This document shows positions 1 through 9,680 of a stretch of DNA of 64,000 nucleotides, in pieces (position 1 is the first letter of the stretch; every line of letters begins with the position of its first letter). Made by a program: the position numbers and the translations under genes. Source of the DNA: Xanthobacter autotrophicus Py2 (lineage in GTDB: Bacteria; Pseudomonadota; Alphaproteobacteria; Rhizobiales; Xanthobacteraceae); NCBI GenBank assembly GCA_000017645.1, contig CP000781.1, positions 3,893,501-3,957,500 of the forward strand. The letters are read 5' to 3'. Below the pieces are notes generated by a model. That model worked only from the letters and a program-made list of their open reading frames with translations. It was not told where the DNA came from and made no database searches.

Positions 1-652
1 CGAGCCCGTGGTAGATCTCGTCGGAGATGAAGGCGAGGTTCAGGTCGCGGGCGCAGGCATGAAGCGCGGTCAGGGCGGCACGGTCCATCATGGTGCCGGT
101 GGGGTTGGCGGGGCTCGCCACCAGCACGCCCTTGAGCGGCGCCTTGCGGTGGGCCTCCAGCAGTCGCTCGGGGGTGAGGGCGTGGCGGTCCTCCGCCCGG
201 GTCTCGATCAGCACCGGCTCACAGCCCAGCGCATGGAGCACATGGCGATAGGGCGGATAGCCGGGCGCGGCGATGGCCACCCGGTCGCCGGGTTCGAACA
301 GCGCCAGGAAGGCGAGCACGAAGCCGCCGGACGACCCGTGGGTCACCACGACGCGCTCGGGGTCCACGGCGACGCCATGGATCTCGCCATAATGGCGGGC
401 GATGCGGGCACGCAGGGCCGGAATGCCGAGGGCGGCGGTATAGCCAACCTGTCCCGCTTCCAGTGCCGCCGCTGCCGCGCGCCGCGCCACCGTGGGGGCA
501 GGAGCGGCCGGCTGGCCCACCTCCAGATGGATGACGTGTCCGCCGCCAGCCTCGATACGGGCGGCGTGCTCCATCACGTCCATGACGATGAACGGCTCCA
601 CCGCGCTGCGGCGGGAGAGGGCAATGGAGCGGGGGAGGGGCGCTGCGGCCAT
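1..652 (-). CDS. Class I/II pyridoxal-phosphate aminotransferase (N-terminal part, cut by window edge)
   Basis: The reverse strand reads from an ATG at 652 without a stop to base 1, giving about 217 residues of a fold-type I aminotransferase. Visible features are GYTAALGIPALR near residue 70, THGSSGGF (the usual cofactor phosphate loop region), ASPANPTGTM (the conserved NPTG motif) and FISDEIYHGL (the Asp/Tyr that contact PLP). The catalytic lysine lies beyond the edge. It is divergent from the M48 protease. Amino donor and substrate cannot be named from this part; the general class is secure. Confidence 0.85.
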   Translation of the reverse strand, partial: MAAAPLPRSIALSRRSAVEPFIVMDVMEHAARIEAGGGHVIHLEVGQPAAPAPTVARRAAAAALEAGQVGYTAALGIPALRARIARHYGEIHGVAVDPERVVVTHGSSGGFVLAFLALFEPGDRVAIAAPGYPPYRHVLHALGCEPVLIETRAEDRHALTPERLLEAHRKAPLKGVLVASPANPTGTMMDRAALTALHACARDLNLAFISDEIYHGL

Positions 653-1011
653 GCTACGATTTCCAGCTTGTTTCGTGTATTGGCGGGCCAGGACGCAGCG
701 GAAGGTCCGCGCTGCCGTGCTGCCGCCTTATTCTGACTGTCCCTGAGACGGGTTCGCCTCAACGTGAAGACCGGTGCATTGACCAAGGGTCCGGCGGGCA
801 CCAGTGTCCGGCTGTCTCGTAACCTGTGCCGTCGCGGGCGCCAAGGGGGCGTCAAGTGGGGTGCTTAAAGGTTGCCCTGTCGGGCGAGGGTCGATCGAGG
901 ACGGGGCGAGCTGGTATCGTTGATGTCGCCGCGACCGGATGCATGCGCCGCCACCGGCATGGGGTGGCGCGGACCAGAGGGATCGAGGAAACGGATCGAA
1001 GCCGAGCGATA

Positions 1012-2439
1012 ATGCCCATGCCTTCTTCATCCCCGTCTTTTCTGTCGGTCGGCCGGGCCTTGGCCCGCGGCCTGTGCCTTGCGGCGGCCGTGGTGCTGCC
1101 GATCCAGGTGGCACTGGCGCAGGAGCAGGCCCGCAAAGGGCCAAGCACCATCCGCGACACCGAGATCGAGGCGCTGCTGAAGGACTATACCCGCCCCATC
1201 CTCAAGACCGCCGGCCTCGGCCAGCAGAATGTCGAGGTGGTGCTGATTTCCGAGCGGTCGTTCAATGCGTTCGTGGCCGACGGCAAGCGCATCTTCGTCA
1301 ACACCGGCGCGCTGGTTGATTCGACCACGCCCAACCAGATCATCGGCGTGCTCGCCCACGAGACCGGCCACATCGCCGGCGGCCACCTTGCCCGCATGCG
1401 CGAGCAGCTGGCCGGGGCCCAGACCATGGCCATCGTCGCCATGCTGCTGGCGGCGGGCGGCATGGCTGCGGGTGCGGCCGGCGGCATGAACGGGCGCGAC
1501 CTCGGCAATGTGGGCGGCGCGGCCCTGTCGGCGCCCCAGGAACTGATCCGCCGCTCGCTCCTTAACTACCAGCGGGGCGAGGAGGCGGCAGCCGACCGCT
1601 CGGCGGTGAAGTATCTGGATGCCACGCACCAGTCGGCCAAAGGCATGCTGGAGACCTTCCAGCGCTTCCAGAACGACCAGCTCTTCATCAGCCAGCGGGT
1701 CGATCCCTACACGCTGAGCCATCCCATGGCGCGCGAGCGTATCGCCGCGCTGGAACAGCTCGCCAAGGCCAGCCCTTATTACGAGGCCAAGGACCCGCCC
1801 GCGCTCCAGGCCCGTCACGACATGATGCGGGCCAAGCTCATCGGCTTCATGGAGCGGCCGGAGACGGTGGCGCGGCGCTATCCCGCCTCCGACACCTCCA
1901 TCGCGGCGCAATATGCGCGGGCGATCTCGGCCTATCGCTTCGGTAATGTGAATGGCTCGGTGGCCCAGATCGACGCGCTCATCGCCCGCGATCCGTCCAA
2001 CCCCTATTTCTACGAGCTGAAGGGCCAGGCCCTGCTGGAGGCTGGGCGGGCCACCGAATCGGTTGCCCCGTTGCGCAAGGCGGTGGCCATGACCAACGGT
2101 GCCCCGCTCATCCGCTCCATGCTCGGGCAGGCGCTGGTGCAGGCGGGCAATCCCTCCTACACCCAGGAGGCGATTCGCGAGCTGGTGCAGGCCACCCAGC
2201 GCGATCCAAATTCCGCCTCGGCCTGGCGGTCCCTCTCCCTGGCCTACGGCCGCTCCGGCGACCTCGCCAACGCCGACCTCGCCGCAGCACAGAGCAGTTT
2301 CGCCGAGGGCGAGTTCAAGCTCGGGCGCGAGCTTGCCGCCCGCGCCCGCCAACGTTTTCCGCAGGGCTCGCCGGGCTGGTTGCAGGCCGATGACCTGGTG
2401 AACTTCAAACCGCCCAAAAGCGCCGCCAACCAGCAGTGA
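1012..2439 (+). CDS. Periplasmic M48-family metalloprotease with TPR repeats (BepA/YfgC-like)
   Basis: This 475-residue protein begins with a signal peptide (basic start, then a hydrophobic run ending near ALA) and carries the zinc-protease motif HETGH (H116, E117, H120), followed by a further EEAAADR segment that supplies the third ligand in M48 enzymes. The C-terminal half looks like TPR repeats (YELKGQALLEAGR, WRSLSLAYGRSGD). Homologues act in outer-membrane protein quality control in the periplasm. The reading frame extends upstream to 826, but the ATG at 1012 (or 1018) immediately precedes the signal peptide and is preferred. A DsbA-like gene follows 26 bp later, so the pair probably forms an envelope-protein operon. 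Confidence 0.9.
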   Translation: MPMPSSSPSFLSVGRALARGLCLAAAVVLPIQVALAQEQARKGPSTIRDTEIEALLKDYTRPILKTAGLGQQNVEVVLISERSFNAFVADGKRIFVNTGALVDSTTPNQIIGVLAHETGHIAGGHLARMREQLAGAQTMAIVAMLLAAGGMAAGAAGGMNGRDLGNVGGAALSAPQELIRRSLLNYQRGEEAAADRSAVKYLDATHQSAKGMLETFQRFQNDQLFISQRVDPYTLSHPMARERIAALEQLAKASPYYEAKDPPALQARHDMMRAKLIGFMERPETVARRYPASDTSIAAQYARAISAYRFGNVNGSVAQIDALIARDPSNPYFYELKGQALLEAGRATESVAPLRKAVAMTNGAPLIRSMLGQALVQAGNPSYTQEAIRELVQATQRDPNSASAWRSLSLAYGRSGDLANADLAAAQSSFAEGEFKLGRELAARARQRFPQGSPGWLQADDLVNFKPPKSAANQQ

Positions 2440-2465
2440 CACCCTTTCACCCCATGGAGATCTGA

Positions 2466-3266
2466 ATGCCCCCCCATCTGGGCTCGCCCCTCACCAGCCT
2501 GCGGCGCCTCGCCCCCCGGCTTTTCACGCTGGCGCTGGCTGCGCTCTCGGCTGTCGTCCTGGTGGCACGCCCGGCGGCTGCATTCACCGACGACGAGAAG
2601 AAGGAGCTCGGCGGCATCATCCGCGAGTATCTGATCCAGAATCCGGAAGTGCTGCAGGAGGCCATCTCGGTCCTCGAATCGCGCCAGATGGTTCAGGAGG
2701 CGAGCCAGCGCAGCAAGGCCGTGGGCGACGTGCGTGAGCTTCTCGTGAACAGTCCGCGCGGCATTGTGGCGGGCAACCCCAAGGGCGACGTCACACTGGT
2801 GGAGTTCTTCGACTACAATTGCGGCTATTGCAAAAAGGCGCTCTCCGACCTCCAGGACCTCATCAAGCAGGACCCCAACCTGCGGGTGGTGCTGAAGGAG
2901 TTCCCGGTGCTGGGCCAGGGCTCCGTGGAGGCCGCCCAGGTCGCGGTGGCGGTGCGCATGGTGGCGCCTGACAAGTACATGGCTTTCCATCAGGCCCTGC
3001 TCGGCGGCCGCGGCCAGGCGGATCGCGCCAAGGCGCTGGCGGCGGCGAAAGAGGTGGGCATCGACACCGCCCTGCTGCAGAAGCAGGCCACCTCCCCCGA
3101 GCTGAACGCCACCCTGGACGAGAGCATGAAGATGGCCGAGGCGCTGGCTCTGAACGGCACGCCGTCCTACGTCATCGGTGACCAGGTGGTGATCGGCGCG
3201 GTGGGCTTCGACAAGCTGAAGGCCGCCATCGCCGAGGCCCGCAAGCACCCGCCGGTGGCCAAGTAA
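2466..3266 (+). CDS. DsbA-family thiol:disulfide oxidoreductase (Com1-like), exported
   Basis: A 266-residue protein with an N-terminal signal sequence ending near AAAFT, an alpha-helical segment resembling the ScsC/Com1 N-terminal extension, and a thioredoxin-fold domain with the active site C119-G-Y-C122 in FFDYNCGYCKKAL. The cis-proline loop is visible as NGTPSYVIGD. It would catalyse or isomerise disulfide bonds in the periplasm. It follows the M48 protease by 26 bp, consistent with a shared role in envelope protein folding. A GC-rich hairpin at 3283-3301 follows the stop but has no T-run. Confidence 0.9.
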   Translation: MPPHLGSPLTSLRRLAPRLFTLALAALSAVVLVARPAAAFTDDEKKELGGIIREYLIQNPEVLQEAISVLESRQMVQEASQRSKAVGDVRELLVNSPRGIVAGNPKGDVTLVEFFDYNCGYCKKALSDLQDLIKQDPNLRVVLKEFPVLGQGSVEAAQVAVAVRMVAPDKYMAFHQALLGGRGQADRAKALAAAKEVGIDTALLQKQATSPELNATLDESMKMAEALALNGTPSYVIGDQVVIGAVGFDKLKAAIAEARKHPPVAK

Positions 3267-3437
3267 GGGTTAAGTCCGAGCGCCGGGGCCGTTGGCCCCG
3301 GTATTCCCTAGCGGCATGTGCGGGCGGGCGTTCACAGCCGCGTGCGCCCGCCACGTGGCTCACTCTTTCCTTGCGGGCCACACGCCCCTATAAGGCAGCG
3401 AACCGGCCAAATGGAGCCGGCGGCAGATCAGTCACGG

Positions 3438-3878
3438 ATGTCCGATACTGTCCACGTCCTGAATGGACCGAACCTGAACCTCCTCGGCACGCGCGAGCCC
3501 GGCATCTACGGCGCGGCGACGCTTGCCGACGTGGAGGCGCTTTGCCGTGCCGAAGGCGCAGCGCTCGGCTTTGAGATCCACTTTCGCCAGACCAATTCGG
3601 AAGGCGCGCTGGTGGATTTCATCCAGGAGGCGCGTGGCGCGCGCGGCATCGTGCTGAACGCGGCGGCCTATACCCACACCTCCGTGGCGTTGCGTGACGC
3701 CGTGGCGGCCGTGGGGGTGCCCACCATCGAGGTGCACCTGTCCAACGTGTTCGCGCGGGAGGCGTTCCGCCACCACTCCTTTCTGTCGCCGGTGGTGCGC
3801 GGCGTGATCTGCGGCTTCGGGCCGCAGAGCTATGTGCTGGGGCTTCGCGCCCTCGCCAGCCTGCCGCCTACGCCGTGA
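3438..3878 (+). CDS. aroQ: 3-dehydroquinate dehydratase, type II
   Basis: 146 residues, the usual size for the dodecameric type II enzyme that converts 3-dehydroquinate to 3-dehydroshikimate in the shikimate pathway. It starts with [17 protein letters not shown], carrying the conserved Asn and Arg, has the loop tyrosine in PGIYG, and shows [10 protein letters not shown] and [17 protein letters not shown] with the catalytic histidine region. The frame is open from 3318, but the ATG at 3438 starts the conserved domain. accB follows 100 bp downstream, an arrangement common in alphaproteobacteria. Confidence 0.96.
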   Translation: MSDTVHVLNGPNLNLLGTREPGIYGAATLADVEALCRAEGAALGFEIHFRQTNSEGALVDFIQEARGARGIVLNAAAYTHTSVALRDAVAAVGVPTIEVHLSNVFAREAFRHHSFLSPVVRGVICGFGPQSYVLGLRALASLPPTP

Positions 3879-3890
3879 GGCAAAATCACA

Positions 3891-3920
3891 CGCGCCCAAA
3901 TATCTCGCGCCCAAATCACT
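3891..3920. repeat. Short imperfect 15-bp tandem repeat upstream of accB
   Basis: Two adjacent 15-bp units, CGCGCCCAAATATCT and CGCGCCCAAATCACT, lie in the 100-bp gap between aroQ and accB. The position suggests a leader or promoter region of accB, but no function can be assigned. Confidence 0.5.
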
Positions 3921-3978
3921 CGTGCCGTCGTGCGGCCCGATCCGGCCTGCAGATCCGGCCGGCAAGAGCAGGAACAAG

Positions 3979-4449
3979 ATGAAGCCTAACCAACCCCCCA
4001 TCGACACCGCCATCGTCAAGGAGATCGCCGATCTCCTCTCGGGCAGCGATTTAACCGAGATCGAGGTGGAGCACGAGGGCTTGCGCATCCGCGTGGTGCG
4101 CGCCCCCGCGCCGGTCACCTACGCCCAGGCGCCCGCCGCGCCGTTCGCCGCCGCCCCTGTCGCCGTGGCGGCCCCTGTTGCCGCCGACGCCGGCCCGGCC
4201 GATTTCTCCAAGCATCCGGGCGTGGTTCCCTCGCCCATGGTGGGCACCGCCTATCTGTCTCCCGAGCCCGGCGCCGCCGCCTTCATCGAGGTGGGCGCCA
4301 GCGTGAAGGAAGGCCAGACGGTGCTGATCGTTGAGGCCATGAAGACCATGAACGCCATCCCGGCCCCGCGCTCGGGCACGGTGACACGCATTCTGGTGGG
4401 CAATGCCCAGCCGGTGGAATACGGCGAGCCGCTGCTCATCATCGAATGA
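3979..4449 (+). CDS. accB: Biotin carboxyl carrier protein of acetyl-CoA carboxylase
   Basis: A 156-residue BCCP. The N-terminal part ([30 protein letters not shown]) is the typical BCCP head, followed by an Ala/Pro-rich linker (about residues 38-70) and a biotinyl domain. The biotinylated lysine is K122 in EAMKTMN; Thr follows the lysine where E. coli has Met. It carries carboxyl-biotin between AccC and the carboxyltransferase in fatty-acid synthesis. The frame is open upstream to 3832 but the ATG at 3979 starts the conserved sequence. accC follows after an unusual 190-bp spacer that holds a tandem repeat. Confidence 0.95.
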   Translation: MKPNQPPIDTAIVKEIADLLSGSDLTEIEVEHEGLRIRVVRAPAPVTYAQAPAAPFAAAPVAVAAPVAADAGPADFSKHPGVVPSPMVGTAYLSPEPGAAAFIEVGASVKEGQTVLIVEAMKTMNAIPAPRSGTVTRILVGNAQPVEYGEPLLIIE

Positions 4450-4460
4450 GTTGGCTCGCC

Positions 4461-4580
4461 GAAGCGTTTTCTAGCGGCGTGGACATCGGTTCGCGTCCGG
4501 AAGACGTGTCAGCGCAGACCCAGGCGTTTTCGAGCGGGGCGGGTTCCGGTTCGCATGACGAGAACGCGTTAACGCAGAAA
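4461..4580. repeat. Two 60-bp imperfect tandem repeats between accB and accC
   Basis: Units at 4461-4520 and 4521-4580 align without gaps at a spacing of exactly 60 bp. Shared blocks include GCGTTTTC, AGCGG, CGGTTCGC, ACG.GT and CGCAGA. The sequence resembles a dispersed intergenic element seen in other alphaproteobacteria (GCGTTTTC...GGTTCGC...AACGCGT), which is recalled knowledge and not checked here. It lies inside the accB-accC transcription unit. Confidence 0.7.
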
Positions 4581-4639
4581 CTTGGAGCAGGGCCGCGATG
4601 CATCGAAGCGCGCACCTGCTTTAGAGGCAGGCACCGCTG

Positions 4640-5998
<1,359 letters not shown>

Positions 5999-6010
5999 GG
6001 CCAACAGCAA

Positions 6011-6038
6011 TAAGGCGCCCCAGGGCGCCTTATTTTTT
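6011..6038 (+). terminator. Intrinsic terminator after accC
   Basis: A perfect 9-bp stem (TAAGGCGCC / GGCGCCTTA) with a 4-nt loop at 6020-6023 is followed by six T at 6033-6038, beginning 12 bp after the accC stop. Confidence 0.92.
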
Positions 6039-6069
6039 GCGTCCCTCGCGCCGCGCGCGAGGCTGCGCC

Positions 6070-6258
6070 TCAGTCCCGCGAGACGTGGTCGGGCTTGCCC
6101 TTGCGCCTTGTGGAGGCGAGCTCCGAAAGCTCCTTCTCCGTCATGGTCTCCACCATCTCCCGCGAAGCGCCCTTCAATTCGCTGGTCTTGCGTTCCCCCC
6201 GCTTGGCGGCGAGCGCGGCGCCCGCCGCCATCTGCTGTGCCTTGGACTTTGCCGGCAT
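6070..6258 (-). CDS. Small DUF3008-family protein
   Basis: A 62-residue basic protein starting MPAKSKAQQMAAGAAL and containing KGASREMVETMTEKELSEL and RKGKPDHV, which matches the DUF3008 family of short Rhizobiales proteins. The ATG at 6258 has a good ribosome site (GAGGAG) 7 bp upstream; the longer open frame to 6372 lacks family similarity. Function is unknown; small proteins of this type are often found near stress genes. It lies 53 bp downstream of a DUF2934 gene on the same strand. Confidence 0.75.
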   Translation of the reverse strand: MPAKSKAQQMAAGAALAAKRGERKTSELKGASREMVETMTEKELSELASTRRKGKPDHVSRD

Positions 6259-6311
6259 CAGTTTCTCCTCGTGCCTGTGGCAGCGGTTGGCGGCCGGTGC
6301 CGGATGGGAAC

Positions 6312-6509
6312 TTACCGGCCGTCGCGGACGGCCGTGCGGCCTTTCAGCACCTGGAGCTCCGCCTGCGCCCACAGCTCACGGTCGCGTCCCTGGGGAAAGC
6401 CTTCCTCCTGCCAGAGGGCGCGGGCGCGGCGGCTGATCTGCTCGCGCTCGGTGGTGGTCAGGCCTTCTGCGGCGGGGGCGTTGGTCTGGGGTTGAGTGGT
6501 GTGGGGCAT
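6312..6509 (-). CDS. Small DUF2934-family protein
   Basis: A 65-residue protein with ISRRARALWQEEGFPQGRD followed by ELWAQAE, the hallmark of DUF2934. The ATG at 6509 has a GGAGGA site just upstream; the longer open frame in this phase overlaps the dehydrogenase gene and is antisense. Function is unknown. It probably shares a transcript with the DUF3008 gene and is divergent from the aldehyde dehydrogenase. Confidence 0.75.
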   Translation of the reverse strand: MPHTTQPQTNAPAAEGLTTTEREQISRRARALWQEEGFPQGRDRELWAQAELQVLKGRTAVRDGR

Positions 6510-6642
6510 GGGTCCTCCACGGGTTGGTTTCGGGCGCCCAACGGCGCTCGCTGCGAACAAACCAACGACGCGCGTCGCCCCCGGTTCCCGGTTGAGGCCG
6601 CCACGGCTACAAGGGAAGGAATCAAAAAGGCAGGAGACGGCG

Positions 6643-8211
6643 ATGGCGAGCTTCCCCCGCACCGGCGAGATCGCGGCGCAGGTCAAAGCGGTCCTGGAGC
6701 GGCTGGGTGTCTCGCCGGAGCGCTTGTCGGGACCAAACGCCGCGCGCTCCCCCCTCACCGGGGAGGTGGTGGCCCATTGGGGTGCCCTTTCGGGCGCCGC
6801 GGCCGACCTCGCCGAGGCCAATCCGGGCGCCGATCCGACAGAGGCTGCCATCGGCCGGGCCCACGCCGCCTTCCTGCAATGGCGCAGCGTTCCGGCGCCG
6901 CGCCGGGGCGAGCTGGTGCGGTTGCTGGGCGAGGAATTGCGCGCGGCCAAGGTTGACCTTGCCGCGCTGGTGACGCTGGAAGCGGGCAAGATCGCCTCCG
7001 AGGGCGCCGGCGAGGTGCAGGAGATGATCGACATCTGCGATTTCGCCACCGGACTGTCGCGCCAGCTCCACGGCCTCACCATCGTCACCGAGCGGCCCGA
7101 CCACCGGATGATGGAAACCTGGCACCCCATGGGCGTGGTGGGCGTCATCTCCGCCTTCAACTTCCCGGTGGCGGTGTGGTCGTGGAACGCGGCGCTGGCC
7201 CTGGTGTGCGGCAATGCGGTGGTGTGGAAGCCGTCGGAGAAGACCCCGCTGACCGCACTGGCGGTGGACGCCATCTTCTCCCGCGCCACCGCCCGCTTCG
7301 GCGGCGTGCCGGAAGGGCTCTCCACCCTCCTGCTCGGCGGGCGGGAGGCGGGTGAGGCGCTGGTGGACGACCCGCGCGTTCCCGTGGTCTCGGCCACGGG
7401 TTCCACCGCCATGGGCCGGGCGGTGGCGCCCCGCATCGCGCGGCGGTTCGGGCGGGCCATCCTGGAACTGGGCGGCAACAATGCGGCCATCGTCTGCCCC
7501 TCTGCCGATCTGGATCTGACCCTGCGCGCCGTGGCCTTCGCCGCCATGGGCACCGCCGGCCAGCGCTGTACCAGCCTGCGCCGCCTGTTCGTGCATGAGA
7601 GCGTCTATGATGCGCTGGTGCCCCGGCTTCACCAGGCTTACGGCTCGGTGCCGGTGGGGGATCCGCGGGAATTAGGCACCCTGGTGGGGCCGCTCATCGA
7701 TGAGAACGCCTATACCGCCATGCAGTCGGCACTGGAGGATGCCCGCGCGGCCGGTGGCCTTGTGTCCGGCGGCGAGCGGCTGGGCGCGGAAGACGCGCTC
7801 GATGCCTATTATGTCCGCCCCGCCTTGGTGGAGATGCCGTTCCAGGCCGATTGTGTGGCTGCCGAGACCTTCGCGCCCATCCTCTATGTGATTCGCTATT
7901 CCAATCTCGACGAGGCGATCGGGCTCAACAACGCTGTGCCGCAGGGGCTCGCCTCGTCCATCTTCACCACGGACCTGCGCGAAGCGGAGCGCTTCCTGTC
8001 CGCCACCGGGTCGGATTGCGGCATCGCCAATGTGAACATCGGTCCCTCGGGTGCCGAGATCGGCGGTGCCTTCGGCGGCGAGAAGGAGACCGGCGGCGGA
8101 CGCGAGGCCGGCTCGGACAGCTGGAAGGCCTATATGCGGCGGGCCACCAACACCATCAATTACGGCTCGACCTTGCCGCTCGCCCAGGGCGTGACGTTCG
8201 AGGTGGGATAA
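6643..8211 (+). CDS. ALDH7 (antiquitin)-type aldehyde dehydrogenase, probable alpha-aminoadipic semialdehyde dehydrogenase
   Basis: 522 residues of the NAD(P)-dependent aldehyde dehydrogenase superfamily. Seen in order: the Rossmann entry VGVISAFNFPVAVWSWN, the lysine motif VWKPSEKTPLTA, the catalytic glutamate block LELGGNNAAIV and the nucleophile in GTAGQRCTSLRR. The overall wording (MMETWHPMGVVGVISAFNFP, LSTLLLGGREAGEALV) fits the ALDH7/antiquitin group, which oxidises alpha-aminoadipic semialdehyde/piperideine-6-carboxylate in lysine catabolism. No lysine aminotransferase is adjacent. The ATG at 6643 has a GGAG site; the frame extends to 6496 over the DUF2934 start. Confidence 0.85.
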   Translation: MASFPRTGEIAAQVKAVLERLGVSPERLSGPNAARSPLTGEVVAHWGALSGAAADLAEANPGADPTEAAIGRAHAAFLQWRSVPAPRRGELVRLLGEELRAAKVDLAALVTLEAGKIASEGAGEVQEMIDICDFATGLSRQLHGLTIVTERPDHRMMETWHPMGVVGVISAFNFPVAVWSWNAALALVCGNAVVWKPSEKTPLTALAVDAIFSRATARFGGVPEGLSTLLLGGREAGEALVDDPRVPVVSATGSTAMGRAVAPRIARRFGRAILELGGNNAAIVCPSADLDLTLRAVAFAAMGTAGQRCTSLRRLFVHESVYDALVPRLHQAYGSVPVGDPRELGTLVGPLIDENAYTAMQSALEDARAAGGLVSGGERLGAEDALDAYYVRPALVEMPFQADCVAAETFAPILYVIRYSNLDEAIGLNNAVPQGLASSIFTTDLREAERFLSATGSDCGIANVNIGPSGAEIGGAFGGEKETGGGREAGSDSWKAYMRRATNTINYGSTLPLAQGVTFEVG

Positions 8212-8284
8212 GCCCTCGACCGACGGCCCGGATCGCGCGCGCAGGCGGCAGACCGGCCAGGGCCGGTTGGCACAGCGGGGGCTT

Positions 8285-8584
8285 TCAGGCCTGAGCCGAA
8301 CGCCTCGCATAGAACACGGCCAGCAGCCGGGCCTCATCCCGCGATCCGGACCGGATCGCCTCCGCACCGGAGCCGACGGGGGTGAAGAACCAGCGCCGGG
8401 CCCGGCAGTCGAGGCGGGCGAGCGGGGTGCCATTGGACTTCAGCACCTCGGCACCGTCTTCGTCCGTGCTCCATTCGAGCAAAGGTCCGTCATGGAGTGC
8501 CGGCTGAAAGACTTCGCCCGCATCTGGCAAGAATCGGGGAAGGAAACGCCTCACACTTTTTGTGGTCAGTGGCTCGTATAGCAT
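8285..8584 (-). CDS. Hypothetical 99-residue protein
   Basis: The ATG at 8584 has a good AGGAG site 9 bp upstream and opens a frame beginning MLYEPLTTKSVRRFLPRFLP. I recognise no domain. The C-terminal half contains an Arg/Trp/Phe-rich segment (LDCRARRWFFTPV). There is no signal peptide or membrane segment. It lies between convergent ALDH7 and its own divergent neighbour, the cyclodeaminase. Coding status is supported by the ribosome site and by fitting the gap between genes, not by homology. Confidence 0.55.
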   Translation of the reverse strand: MLYEPLTTKSVRRFLPRFLPDAGEVFQPALHDGPLLEWSTDEDGAEVLKSNGTPLARLDCRARRWFFTPVGSGAEAIRSGSRDEARLLAVFYARRSAQA

Positions 8585-8699
8585 GGCGGATCTCCTGTTG
8601 TAGATCCAAGTAGCGGTGACCCTGTTTGGTTCCCGCGCCGTTGCGGGCAAAGGCCCAGCGTGCTCTACGGTCTGGCCAAGGCTAAGGCGGGAGGAAGCC

Positions 8700-9632
8700 A
8701 TGGTTCGGGTGTTTGAAGCGGCGGAGGTGGAGGCCGCGCTGGGCTATGAGCGGCTGGTGCCGGCCCTTGGCGCCGCCTTCGCCGATGCCAAGGTGGAAGC
8801 GCCGGTGCGCCAGTCCTATGAGGTGGGCCAGGCCGGCGCGCCCGCCCATCTCCTCGCCATGCCAGCCTGGCGGCGCGGTGCGGCGCTGGGGGTGAAAATC
8901 GTCAACATCTTCCCTGCCAACGCGGCGCGCAACATGGGCTCGGTGCACGGGCTCTATGTGTTGTTCGATGGCTCAACCGGCGTGCCGAAGGCGATCCTCG
9001 ACGCCGAGGCCCTCACCAACCGGCGCACCGCCGCCACCTCGGCGCTCGCCTCGTCTTTCCTGTCACGCATGAACAGCGAGACGCTGACCGTGGTGGGCAC
9101 CGGCCACCTCGCCTTCCATCTGGCGCAGGGCCACTGCTTTGTGCGGCCTATCGGCCGCGTGCTGGTGTGGGGGCGGTCGCTCGCGCGGGCGCAGGAGATG
9201 GCGGCGCGGCTGAAGGTGCTGGGTCTTCCCGCCGAGGCGGCGGAGGACCTGTCGGCGGCGGTGCGCGCGGCGGACATCGTCACCTGCGCCACCACCTCGG
9301 TGGAGCCGCTGGTGCTGGGGCGGGACGTGAGGCCCGGCACCCATGTGGACCTGGTGGGCGCCTTCACCCCGGCCATGCGCGAGAGCGACGACGATTTGGT
9401 GGCGAAGAGCGCCGTCTATGTGGACACCTATGGAGGCGCGCTGGCGGAGGCCGGCGACCTGCTCCAGCCCGCAGCCTCCGGGCGCTGGTCGAAGGAACTG
9501 GTGCGGGCGGACCTCCACGAATTGTGCGCCGGCCTGAAAGAGGGGCGCACGGAAAGCGAGAGCGTGACGCTTTTTAAGTCCGTGGGAGCGGCGCTGGAGG
9601 ATCTGGTGGCGGCGGAACTGGTGGCGCGCTGA
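8700..9632 (+). CDS. Ornithine cyclodeaminase / mu-crystallin family dehydrogenase
   Basis: 310 residues with the family pattern: N-terminal substrate domain with GVKIVNIFPAN (the conserved lysine), VHGLYVLFDGSTGVPKAILDAE, then a Rossmann domain VVGTGHLAFHLAQG, VWGRSLARA and DIVTCATTSVEPL. Members are NAD(P)-dependent enzymes such as ornithine cyclodeaminase, alanine dehydrogenase or delta-1-pyrroline-2-carboxylate reductase; the substrate here cannot be decided. The ATG at 8700 is preceded by GGGAGGAAG. Convergent with the glutathione peroxidase gene. Confidence 0.88.
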   Translation: MVRVFEAAEVEAALGYERLVPALGAAFADAKVEAPVRQSYEVGQAGAPAHLLAMPAWRRGAALGVKIVNIFPANAARNMGSVHGLYVLFDGSTGVPKAILDAEALTNRRTAATSALASSFLSRMNSETLTVVGTGHLAFHLAQGHCFVRPIGRVLVWGRSLARAQEMAARLKVLGLPAEAAEDLSAAVRAADIVTCATTSVEPLVLGRDVRPGTHVDLVGAFTPAMRESDDDLVAKSAVYVDTYGGALAEAGDLLQPAASGRWSKELVRADLHELCAGLKEGRTESESVTLFKSVGAALEDLVAAELVAR

Positions 9633-9680
9633 GGCAGCGCCCGGCGCCCGCCCACCGAGGGAGGGCGCCGGATGCGGATC

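Noticed and set aside
3283..3301. Hairpin after the DsbA-like gene as a terminator
   Set aside because: An 8-bp GC stem is present but there is no T-run after it.
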